From: Chryseobacterium culicis
Lineage (GTDB): Bacteria; Bacteroidota; Bacteroidia; Flavobacteriales; Weeksellaceae
Length of the DNA: 64,000 nucleotides
NCBI RefSeq assembly: GCF_900108365.1
Contig: NZ_FNWQ01000004.1
Span: 1 to 64,000, forward strand
Direction: 5' to 3'
Below are positions 1-6,958 of this stretch, one piece after another. The position numbers and the translations under genes were made by a program. The stretch's first letter is position 1. Every line of letters starts with the position of its first letter. The notes under the pieces were generated by a model. It did no database searches, had not been told where the DNA came from, and saw only the letters and a list, made by a program, of their open reading frames with translations.

Positions 1-143
1 AAATATTGCTGGTCAATTGTCGTGGTAACCTGGCTTAGAAAATCCTGGGTAGAGGATTTGATGTCTTTCTGCCATACTACTTCCTGGGCAGATAGGCCCC
101 AGACTGCACATAAAATATATGCACTGAGATAGAGTTTTTTCAT
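1..143 (-). CDS. Secreted protein, N-terminal fragment (runs off left edge)
   Basis: Only the first 47 codons are present; the gene continues beyond base 1. The ATG at 143 opens a typical Bacteroidota signal peptide (Met-Lys-Lys, a hydrophobic stretch, then a Ser-Ala-Gln cleavage region near residue 20). The mature start contains Glu-Val-Val-Trp-Gln-Lys-Asp followed by a Ser/Thr/Gln-rich run. This opening resembles large T9SS-exported surface proteins that I recall from Chryseobacterium, but that is memory-based and no domain is visible here. A promoter-like box lies about 150 bases upstream. A longer open frame from 234 exists in another phase but lacks a signal peptide, so I prefer this one. 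Confidence 0.75.
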   Translation of the reverse strand, partial: MKKLYLSAYILCAVWGLSAQEVVWQKDIKSSTQDFLSQVTTTIDQQY

Positions 144-295
144 CCTGTGTTGTTTTGAGTTTACAATGATTTTTTAATCCCGCGAATTTAACTTTTATTA
201 ACATATGAGGAAATACGTTCATTTCATTTAACATAAATCCTACTATTAATAATGAAATATTATTGATGATATATTAAATCCGTTTTGTTATAATG

Positions 296-331
296 CAAAA
301 ATATCTATGCACTACGACAGAACATGTCGTA
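296..331 (-). promoter_or_regulatory. Candidate minus-strand promoter with overlapping palindrome
   Basis: On the minus strand, 303-296 reads TATTTTTG, a match to the Bacteroidota -7 consensus TAnnTTTG. Just upstream, 313-331 is a perfect inverted repeat (TACGACA, 5-base spacer, TGTCGTA), placed where the -33 region would lie. No good TTTG -33 box is visible, which fits a promoter that needs an activator, or one blocked by a repressor. The likely target is the secreted protein starting at 143. The rest of 144-510 holds no gene that I can support. Confidence 0.4.
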
Positions 332-510
332 TTAAAAATAAAAAGCAAAAAAGTAAAATCAGAATGTTCATCCTCAATTAAGAAATTACATCACACAAAA
401 GAGAATTTTAACATTAACTTTTAAACAATGAATAACAATTTGACCATCATCTTTAACCATTTCATCATCAGCTGTTGCTATGTATTTCTATTAATTAATA
501 TGTTTACCGG

Positions 511-1773
511 ATGATGAGAAAAAACTATTACAGAAAGCTTGCTTTTATGGTCACTGTACTGACTATTTTATTTGCCTATCAGAAGTATACCAGCCGGGAC
601 AAAGAACCTTTTCCCGAAGTCACATTCATTACCAGTAAGACTTTGTCTGAAAATTTATCAGATTTTGATCCCAATATCCTGAACAGAGAGCAATGGCAGA
701 AACTGGGGTTTTCTGAGAAGCAAACCGCCACCATTCTTAAGTATAAAGAAATATTAGGTGGGAAATTTACATCAAAAGAGCAGTTGAAAAAATGTTATGC
801 TATTTCCGAACAGAAATTTGATGAATTAGCCTCTTTTATAATGCTTCCTGAAATGACCGAAAGAGGAAAATTTAGTGAATTTAATAAGACTAATAAAAAA
901 GAACTGACCATCAAAGGAAAATTCAATCCCGATCAGTACACTGTCCAAGATTGGCTTACAATGGGATTCAGTGAGCGACAGGCGGAAGCTATTATCAAGT
1001 ATAGAAATTATCTTGGGGGAAGTTTTGTGAGCAAGGAAAAATTCAGAGCATGCTTCATTATTTCACCTGAAAATTACAGCAAGCTTGCTTCCTATCTGCT
1101 GTTACCCGAAAAAACTCCTGAAAATTTCAAAAATTTCTCGAAAAACAATGCTGTTGCGACCAAAATCAGATATCATGCTTTTGATCCCAATCAACTAGAC
1201 TTAGAAGGCTGGAAAACTCTTGGCTTTTCGGAAAAGCAAAGTATCACCATTATCCGTTATCGGGATAAAAACTTAAGGGGAAGCTTTAAAAGTCTGGAAG
1301 ATCTGCAGAAATGTTTTGTGATTTCCCCTGAAAAATTTCAGGAAATGAAACCTTACATTAAGCTTCAGGAAAAACAGCAGGAAAAGACAGATTTTTCAAA
1401 AACAGATCTCAATGCCATAACTTTCAGACAGCTTACCGAATTTGGCCTGGATGAAAGAAGTGCCGGATCTATAATTGGCTTTAGAAAGAAGCTGGGAGGT
1501 TTTATGAATAAACAGCAGATTCTAACGACTTACAATATTGATAAGGATCTTGTTCAAAAACTCATTTCGATAGCTCCGCTTAATAATTCAGATGTTCCTA
1601 AATATTCTTTGACAGATGCACCTGAAGAATGGCTTAAAAATCATCCCTATTTTAAATATTCTGCAGACAAAATTATTTTCTACAGAATCAGTAATCCGGA
1701 TGATAAAAAAATATGGAAACTCTTAAAACTGAAACCTGAGTATGAAGAAAGGATGCGGCTTTATATTAAATAA
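511..1773 (+). CDS. Membrane-anchored helix-hairpin-helix repeat protein
   Basis: 420 residues. An N-terminal hydrophobic segment (about residues 10-24) probably anchors the protein in the inner membrane or acts as an uncleaved signal. The rest is three well-conserved ComEA-like repeats of about 90 residues, each with a core like 'LGFSEKQ..I.KYR..LGG.F.SKE.L', at roughly residues 60-125, 140-205 and 225-295, then a weaker fourth near 310-350. Helix-hairpin-helix motifs of this kind bind DNA non-specifically in ComEA. In Bacteroidota, proteins with several such repeats are common and usually of unknown role. A second ATG directly follows the first, so the start is 511 or 514. The gene stands alone and ends at a terminator shared with rluF. 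Confidence 0.8.
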   Translation: MMRKNYYRKLAFMVTVLTILFAYQKYTSRDKEPFPEVTFITSKTLSENLSDFDPNILNREQWQKLGFSEKQTATILKYKEILGGKFTSKEQLKKCYAISEQKFDELASFIMLPEMTERGKFSEFNKTNKKELTIKGKFNPDQYTVQDWLTMGFSERQAEAIIKYRNYLGGSFVSKEKFRACFIISPENYSKLASYLLLPEKTPENFKNFSKNNAVATKIRYHAFDPNQLDLEGWKTLGFSEKQSITIIRYRDKNLRGSFKSLEDLQKCFVISPEKFQEMKPYIKLQEKQQEKTDFSKTDLNAITFRQLTEFGLDERSAGSIIGFRKKLGGFMNKQQILTTYNIDKDLVQKLISIAPLNNSDVPKYSLTDAPEEWLKNHPYFKYSADKIIFYRISNPDDKKIWKLLKLKPEYEERMRLYIK

Positions 1774-1782
1774 CTGATGACC

Positions 1783-1817
1783 GAAAGTTGAAGATTGATT
1801 TTAAATCCTCAACTTTC
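1783..1817. terminator. Terminator between convergent genes
   Basis: A 14-base arm at 1783-1796 pairs with 1804-1817 with one mismatch around a 7-base loop. It sits between the 3' ends of the helix-hairpin-helix gene and the rluF-type gene and is followed by T-rich sequence on the plus side. It probably serves both directions. Confidence 0.7.
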
Positions 1818-1841
1818 AGCTGTTATTTTTAATAAAATTAA

Positions 1842-2564
1842 TTAGTCGAATGTTTTGCTTGAATCCGTAAGCAAAGTGTTCAGCATCTTCATTTCGTCAT
1901 CGGTCAGGTCTCTCCATTTGCCGATAGGGAGATCAAGCTTGATATTCATGATACGGATTCTCTTCAGTTTTTTAACCTCATATCCAAGGTATTCGCACAT
2001 TCTTCGGATCTGTCTGTTAAGCCCCTGGGTAAGAATAATTCTGAAATTCATTTCATCAATTTTCTCCACTTCACATTTTTTGGTTACAGTATCCAAAATA
2101 GGAACACCATTTCTCATTTTTTCAAGAAATCTGGGCGTAATAGGTTTATCTACACGAACCAGGTACTCCTTTTCGTGATTATTGCGGGCTCTCAAAATTT
2201 TATTAACGATATCACCATCACTGGTAAGTAGAATGAGCCCCTCACTTGGTTTATCCAGCCTGCCGATAGGGAAAATTCTTTTCGGATGATTGATATAGTC
2301 TACAATATTATTTTTTTCGCGCTTTGTATCTGTGGTACAAACAATTCCTACCGGTTTATTAAAGGCAATATACACAGGCTTCTCCTGAGGTTCTCTTATT
2401 GGTTTTCCATCTACTTCTACCACATCTTCATCAGAAACTTTAGTTCCCAGCTCAGGAATTTTTCCGTTTATTTTGATTCTTCCTTCTTCCAAAAGCTTAT
2501 CTGCTGCTCTTCTCGAGCAGTATCCAACCTCTGATAAATATTTATTGATACGCGTTTTTTCCAT
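1842..2564 (-). CDS. rluF: 23S rRNA pseudouridine synthase, RluF/RsuA type
   Basis: 240 residues, the usual size for the RsuA/RluB/E/F group. An N-terminal S4 RNA-binding domain (about residues 1-60, with '[19 protein letters not shown]') is followed by the synthase domain. The catalytic Asp lies in '[10 protein letters not shown]' near residue 103, and the family signature '[15 protein letters not shown]' is present near 180. RluF modifies U2604 of 23S rRNA in E. coli; within this group, sequence alone does not separate RluF from its relatives with certainty. The start codon overlaps the stop of the upstream gene (TAATG), which suggests translational coupling. It is the last gene of the operon that begins with ftsX. 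Confidence 0.88.
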   Translation of the reverse strand: MEKTRINKYLSEVGYCSRRAADKLLEEGRIKINGKIPELGTKVSDEDVVEVDGKPIREPQEKPVYIAFNKPVGIVCTTDTKREKNNIVDYINHPKRIFPIGRLDKPSEGLILLTSDGDIVNKILRARNNHEKEYLVRVDKPITPRFLEKMRNGVPILDTVTKKCEVEKIDEMNFRIILTQGLNRQIRRMCEYLGYEVKKLKRIRIMNIKLDLPIGKWRDLTDDEMKMLNTLLTDSSKTFD

Positions 2565-3142
2565 TAGTCTTTTCCGTAACCGGTATAATTTTTATTGCTG
2601 AAAATTGTAACTCCATAGCTTACTCCTATGAAAAAGCCATCGGTTCCTTCTTTCAGTTGATGTGATTCAAATACAATTCCTCCTTCCTGGCTCAGTCTTT
2701 TTGAATAAGAAACCTGCATCCCCAGTCTTGCACCCCAGAACGCTGTATTTGAAATAGCAGAATGGTTCAGCTGCTTTCCGTAATTAATATCTATGTAAAA
2801 GGGTCTTTCGCCAGGAGAAAAAATAACCTTCGGCTGAATCACCCAATAAACAAGATGGTAATTATCCTGTATAAAGCTGTATTTGATTCCGGTTCCGAGT
2901 GCAAAGTTAGGAAGAAAATTGTATCCGCCAATTGCAGTAATACCATAAGTCAGATTTCCAAGTGAAGATCTGTTCTCAATATACTGCGAGTTATTAGTCT
3001 GATTTTTCTTATTGATATTAAATCCTACATTGAGAGAAGGATTAAAATAAAAATCCATTTTTGATTTTCCGGTTTCCGAATCCTGAGAAAAGCCTTTAAA
3101 AAAAGAAAGTGTCAATAAGAAAAGGAATAATTTTATTCTCAT
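2564..3142 (-). CDS. Small outer-membrane beta-barrel-like protein
   Basis: 192 residues with a clear signal peptide (a hydrophobic stretch ending in Gly-Phe-Ser-Gln near residue 20). The mature part alternates polar and aromatic residues and has many Gly and Tyr residues, as in the 8-10 strand barrels annotated as 'porin family' or 'outer membrane beta-barrel' in Flavobacteriia. No specific function can be read. Its start overlaps the end of truB by four bases (ATGA) and its stop overlaps the start of rluF, so it is co-translated with two RNA pseudouridine synthases, an odd place for an envelope protein. Confidence 0.75.
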   Translation of the reverse strand: MRIKLFLFLLTLSFFKGFSQDSETGKSKMDFYFNPSLNVGFNINKKNQTNNSQYIENRSSLGNLTYGITAIGGYNFLPNFALGTGIKYSFIQDNYHLVYWVIQPKVIFSPGERPFYIDINYGKQLNHSAISNTAFWGARLGMQVSYSKRLSQEGGIVFESHQLKEGTDGFFIGVSYGVTIFSNKNYTGYGKD

Positions 3143-3837
3143 AGGCTTTCAAATCTGTACTCATTATTCAAGAATTGGTCTGTCGCATTTTCAATAGCAT
3201 AATCTCCGATTTTTGTACGTCTTAACTGCGTCAGGTAAGCTCCTACTCCTAATTCCTGCCCGATATCGTGAGCCAGGCTTCTGATGTAGGTTCCTTTTGA
3301 ACAGCCTACCGTGAAGCTCACGAGAGGAAAATCAATTTTAATATCTTTAATATAATGAATTGTTGTTTTTCTGGCCTTCATTTCTACTTCTTCACCCGCC
3401 CTGGCAAGGTTGTAAGCTCTTTCTCCATCAATTTTAATAGCTGAGTAAACGGGTGGTTTCTGCTCAATTTCCCCCACAAATTTTTCAAGAGCCTCTTTTA
3501 CGTTCTCCTCTGTAATATGTGAGATATCCTGTTGAAGAATTTCAGGTTTTTCAGTATCATAAGATTCTGTCTGCACACCGATTTTAATCTCTGTCCAATA
3601 TTCTTTAGGAGCGTCCTGAATCTCAGGAATTTTCTTTGTAAATTTCCCGCAGCAGACGATAAGCAGTCCTGTAGCCCTGGGATCTAAGGTTCCGGCGTGT
3701 CCAATTTTAAATTTTTTAGGAAGATCGAACTCCCTCTTAAGTTTGTATTTCATTTTATTGACAGCCTGAAAGGAAGTCCAGTCCAAAGGTTTGTCTAATA
3801 AAAAAATGTATCCTGATTTCAGTTCTTCAGCAGTCAT
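3139..3837 (-). CDS. truB: tRNA pseudouridine(55) synthase TruB
   Basis: 232 residues. TruB makes pseudouridine 55 in the T loop of nearly all tRNAs. The family hallmark 'GHAGTLDPRATGLLIV' with the catalytic Asp is near residues 47-62, preceded by 'LLDKPLDWTSF' at 13-23, and a downstream 'KGTYIRSLAHDIGQELG' is also typical. It lacks a C-terminal PUA domain, as in many short bacterial TruBs. It lies 24 bases downstream of uppP in the ftsX operon and overlaps the next gene by four bases. Confidence 0.96.
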   Translation of the reverse strand: MTAEELKSGYIFLLDKPLDWTSFQAVNKMKYKLKREFDLPKKFKIGHAGTLDPRATGLLIVCCGKFTKKIPEIQDAPKEYWTEIKIGVQTESYDTEKPEILQQDISHITEENVKEALEKFVGEIEQKPPVYSAIKIDGERAYNLARAGEEVEMKARKTTIHYIKDIKIDFPLVSFTVGCSKGTYIRSLAHDIGQELGVGAYLTQLRRTKIGDYAIENATDQFLNNEYRFESL

Positions 3838-3861
3838 GAATGCGTATAAATGAATAATTTC

Positions 3862-4680
3862 TTATTGAAAGAAATAAAAATAGATCAAAAGAGCAATTCC
3901 AACAAAAATACGGTACCAGCCCCAAGGTTTGAATCCATATTTATTAAGCACTCCAATGAATGCTTTGATAGCAATAAGCGCCACAATAAATGCCACAATA
4001 TTTCCAACCACAAAGATCATAATGTGATCCTGCGAAGCCATGATCATTTCATAACCTTTCTGTGGATTGGGCGTTTCTTTTCCCCATGTTTTTACAAAAA
4101 CCGAATATACTGTTACGGCCAGCATGGTAGGTACAGCAAGGAAGAAAGAAAATTCTGCAGCCGCTTTTCTGGTAAGGCCCTGTGCCATCCCCCCTATAAT
4201 AGAAGCTGCACTACGGCTTGTCCCCGGCATCATTGCAAGACATTGCCAGAAACCGATGGTAACTGCATTTCTTATTGTAATTCCTTTTTCATCATCAATT
4301 TTTGGGTTTTTAAACCATTTGTCAGCAAAAAGTAAAACAACACCTCCTAAAACCAATACGGAGGAAATCGCAATCTGGTTTCCAAGCACGGCTTCAATTT
4401 TATCGTCAAACAAATAGCCTAAAACCAATGCCGGAACTACAGCAAAAGCAAGTTTAAAATAAAACTGAATATTATTGAAGTCAAAAAACTTTTTCCAGTA
4501 CGCTACAACAACGGATAAGATAGCTCCAAACTGAATAGATACCTGAAACATTTTTAAAAACTCTGTTTCTTCCAATCCCATAAGACTGGCGGTGAATCCC
4601 ATGTGTGCGGTAGAAGAAATCGGGAGATACTCTGTCAACCCCTCTACAATGGCAATAATAATTGCTTTGATTAAATCCAT
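3862..4680 (-). CDS. uppP: Undecaprenyl-diphosphate phosphatase UppP (BacA)
   Basis: 272 residues, an integral membrane protein with about eight hydrophobic segments. It regenerates the C55 lipid carrier for peptidoglycan and surface glycan synthesis by removing one phosphate from undecaprenyl diphosphate. Both signature regions are visible: 'EGLTEYLPISSTAHM' near residues 13-27 (catalytic Glu-rich motif) and 'PGTSRSAASIIGGM' near 153-166. Overexpression of BacA gives bacitracin resistance in E. coli. It lies between DUF3098 and truB, after a 108-base gap that holds a long inverted repeat. Confidence 0.97.
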   Translation of the reverse strand: MDLIKAIIIAIVEGLTEYLPISSTAHMGFTASLMGLEETEFLKMFQVSIQFGAILSVVVAYWKKFFDFNNIQFYFKLAFAVVPALVLGYLFDDKIEAVLGNQIAISSVLVLGGVVLLFADKWFKNPKIDDEKGITIRNAVTIGFWQCLAMMPGTSRSAASIIGGMAQGLTRKAAAEFSFFLAVPTMLAVTVYSVFVKTWGKETPNPQKGYEMIMASQDHIMIFVVGNIVAFIVALIAIKAFIGVLNKYGFKPWGWYRIFVGIALLIYFYFFQ

Positions 4681-4699
4681 ATTCTTTTAAAATTAAAAA

Positions 4700-4769
4700 G
4701 ATTAAAAAATTTAAGAATTAAAAAGACAGGCCCACGGCTCAAATCTTTCAGTTCTTAAATTTTTTAATC
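4700..4769. repeat. Long intergenic inverted repeat inside an operon
   Basis: 18-base arms at 4700-4717 and 4752-4769 are perfect reverse complements, separated by a 34-base loop holding the only GC-rich stretch of the gap (around 4727-4740). The element lies between DUF3098 and uppP, which otherwise look like one operon. The AT-only arms argue against a strong terminator. It could be an attenuator, an mRNA-stabilising hairpin or a miniature intergenic repeat. A similar but degenerate AAAGATTTAAA-rich stretch lies at about 56783-56860. Confidence 0.7.
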
Positions 4770-4788
4770 CTTAAATAAAATTATTTTA

Positions 4789-5085
4789 TTATTTTCTTTT
4801 TAAGATAGCGTACACTTCTATTGCAAATCCTATGACAACAAACAGCGGCGCAATTCTGATTCTTCTGATAGAAAAGATACCGTCATTCCATGAGGCCGGA
4901 TCAAATTTACCATCTACCGTATTGGCATCCGGTCCCATCATCAGGAGAAACCCAACTACAATGAACGCTAATCCTATCAGCATCCATTTGAAATTCTGCT
5001 GTCCGAAATAGAAAGCGTTTTCCTGCGGTACTTCAGCTTCATGTCCAAAGTCTGAAGCAGAAATTTTATTTGTTTTTTTGCTCAT
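4789..5085 (-). CDS. DUF3098 membrane protein
   Basis: 98 residues with two transmembrane segments (about 33-52 and 76-93), matching the Bacteroidota-specific DUF3098 family. The function is unknown. The gene begins two bases after ftsX ends, and an ftsX-DUF3098-uppP order, which I recall from other flavobacteria, hints at a role in division or peptidoglycan metabolism. That link is an inference from position only. Confidence 0.85.
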   Translation of the reverse strand: MSKKTNKISASDFGHEAEVPQENAFYFGQQNFKWMLIGLAFIVVGFLLMMGPDANTVDGKFDPASWNDGIFSIRRIRIAPLFVVIGFAIEVYAILKRK

Positions 5086-5087
5086 TG

Positions 5088-5987
5088 TTAAGAGTAATAT
5101 AAATCGTCAACGTTTGATTTTAAGAATCTCCATGTAGCGAAAATGGTACTTAAAACAGAAATAAAGATTCCCACGCCCAATACTAAGATAATCAGCCAGA
5201 AATACTGATTATTATCCTGTACGAAAGCAGAACCAATCTGGCTTGTGAAGTAATACCAGACTCCTCCTAATGCAAGAAGCCCAATTACGGAACCAATAGC
5301 TCCTAAAATCACAGCTTCTACAATGAAAGGTTTAAGGATGAATCTTCTTTTCGCCCCTACAAGCTGCATTGTTTTGATAATAAATCTTTTTGAGAATATT
5401 TTCAGACGGATCGAGTTGTTGATCAATACAACCGCCAATACAAGAAACAGAATAGAAAATCCTAAAATCCATTTTAAAATTCTGCTCAGGTTATTGTACA
5501 CATCTACCATTAAAGTACTGTCATTTTTTACATCAATGATGCCTGGAACAGATTTAATTTCTTTGATGGCCAGATCAATTTTTGCGGGATCCACAAATTC
5601 CGGTTTTAAAGCAACTTCAATGGAAGAAGGAAAGATATTTTCTTCAAACAGGGCATCACTGTCTATTCCCATCGTTTTCTTGGCTTCTTTAGCAGCCATG
5701 TCTCTTGAAATATAGGTTGCTTTCTTTACCGGAGCTAATGTCTGTACTTTTTTAAAAGTTTCTTCCTCCAGTTTTGCAATTTTTACAGAATCTTTAGCGT
5801 CATAGTTTTCATCAAAGTAGGCATTCACTACCAATTGTTCCTTGATATAGTCAGAATACTTCTGGGCATTAATCAGAATAAGCCCCATTAATCCTAACAA
5901 AAATAACACTAAGGCAATACTTATCACTACTGTAATATTGCTGGACCGAAGCCTTTTCTTATTAAATTCATCTACAGATTTAGCCAT
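5088..5987 (-). CDS. ftsX: Cell division protein FtsX (ABC transporter permease)
   Basis: 299 residues. FtsX with its ATPase FtsE transmits signals across the inner membrane to peptidoglycan hydrolases during division. The sequence shows the FtsX layout: a cytoplasmic N-terminus, TM1 near residues 20-43, a periplasmic domain of about 120 residues (with 'INDVKNDSTL'-like sequence near 155-165), then three TMs in the C-terminal half (about 173-193, 220-245 and 265-285). No ftsE is adjacent, so the partner must be encoded elsewhere. It is the first gene of a six-gene minus-strand operon and is divergent from rsmA across 91 bases. Confidence 0.93.
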   Translation of the reverse strand: MAKSVDEFNKKRLRSSNITVVISIALVLFLLGLMGLILINAQKYSDYIKEQLVVNAYFDENYDAKDSVKIAKLEEETFKKVQTLAPVKKATYISRDMAAKEAKKTMGIDSDALFEENIFPSSIEVALKPEFVDPAKIDLAIKEIKSVPGIIDVKNDSTLMVDVYNNLSRILKWILGFSILFLVLAVVLINNSIRLKIFSKRFIIKTMQLVGAKRRFILKPFIVEAVILGAIGSVIGLLALGGVWYYFTSQIGSAFVQDNNQYFWLIILVLGVGIFISVLSTIFATWRFLKSNVDDLYYS

Positions 5988-6078
5988 TAATATTAAAATT
6001 TTTGGCTAAAATAGAAAAAATCTTCCGAAATTTGGGACGAAAAAAAGAAAATCACTGTTAATAAAATCATAAAAAACT

Positions 6079-6849
6079 TTGAGTGTAAAAGCAAAAAAAC
6101 ATCTCGGACAGCACTTCCTGACGGATGAAAATATCGCAAGAAAAATCGTAGAAGGTCTTAGTTTTGAGAACTATAACAACATCATGGAAGTTGGTCCCGG
6201 AATGGGAGTTCTTACCAAATACCTTCTTGAAAAAGATCAGAACATCTATCTTGCAGAAATAGACACCGAGTCTATTGAATACCTGAAAAACAATTATACG
6301 AAAGTAACTGAGGATACTTTTGTAGGCGACTTCCTGAAACAGGATTTCAGTTTTTTAAAAGATGAACAGATTGCCATTATTGGTAATTTCCCGTATAATA
6401 TCTCATCACAAATCTTATTCAAAATTGTAGATCACTATGAACTGATCCCGGAAATGGTTGGGATGTTTCAGAAAGAAGTCGCTGAAAGAACGGCTGCAAT
6501 TCCTAGAACTAAAGATTACGGTATTCTTTCTGTACTGATACAGGCTTATTATGATGTATCTTATATGTTTACGGTTCATGAAAATGTTTTCAACCCGCCT
6601 CCGAAGGTAAAATCCGGAGTGATCAGGCTGACAAGAAATCCGAAAGAGGGTCTGGCAGGAAATGAAATACTATTTAAGCAGATTGTAAAAACAGGATTCA
6701 ACCAAAGAAGAAAAAAACTTTCTAATGCGTTGAAATCTTTAAATATCCCTGAAGCTTTGAAAGATCATGAATTTCTAGATAAGAGAGCGGAAGAGCTCAG
6801 TGTAACAGATTTTATACATTTTGCTCATCTCTGGAAAGAAAATCAATAA
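6079..6849 (+). CDS. rsmA: 16S rRNA dimethyladenosine transferase RsmA (KsgA), TTG start
   Basis: 256 residues. It dimethylates A1518 and A1519 in helix 45 of 16S rRNA during small-subunit assembly. The opening 'KKHLGQHFLTDENIARKI' and 'EVGPGMGVLT' (SAM-binding motif I, near 38-47) are typical, and the catalytic 'NFPYNISSQILFKI' sits near 103-116. The start codon must be TTG at 6079: the frame is closed by a stop 9 bases upstream and the conserved N-terminus begins right after it. The gene ends before a strong terminator. Confidence 0.96.
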   Translation: MSVKAKKHLGQHFLTDENIARKIVEGLSFENYNNIMEVGPGMGVLTKYLLEKDQNIYLAEIDTESIEYLKNNYTKVTEDTFVGDFLKQDFSFLKDEQIAIIGNFPYNISSQILFKIVDHYELIPEMVGMFQKEVAERTAAIPRTKDYGILSVLIQAYYDVSYMFTVHENVFNPPPKVKSGVIRLTRNPKEGLAGNEILFKQIVKTGFNQRRKKLSNALKSLNIPEALKDHEFLDKRAEELSVTDFIHFAHLWKENQ

Positions 6850-6902
6850 AAAAAGCTCCTGTAAAGGAATTCTTTTATTGGGCTAAATCATCCGTTACAA
6901 GC

Positions 6903-6941
6903 AGAAGGCCTTTCAAAATATTTTTGAAAGGCCTTCTTTTT
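6903..6941 (+). terminator. Strong rho-independent terminator after rsmA
   Basis: A 16-base perfect stem (6903-6918 with 6922-6937), short loop and T-rich tail on the plus strand. It separates rsmA from the convergent T9SS gene. The minus-strand side has no T tract, so it mainly serves rsmA. Confidence 0.9.
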
Positions 6942-6958
6942 ATATTACATTATCAATT

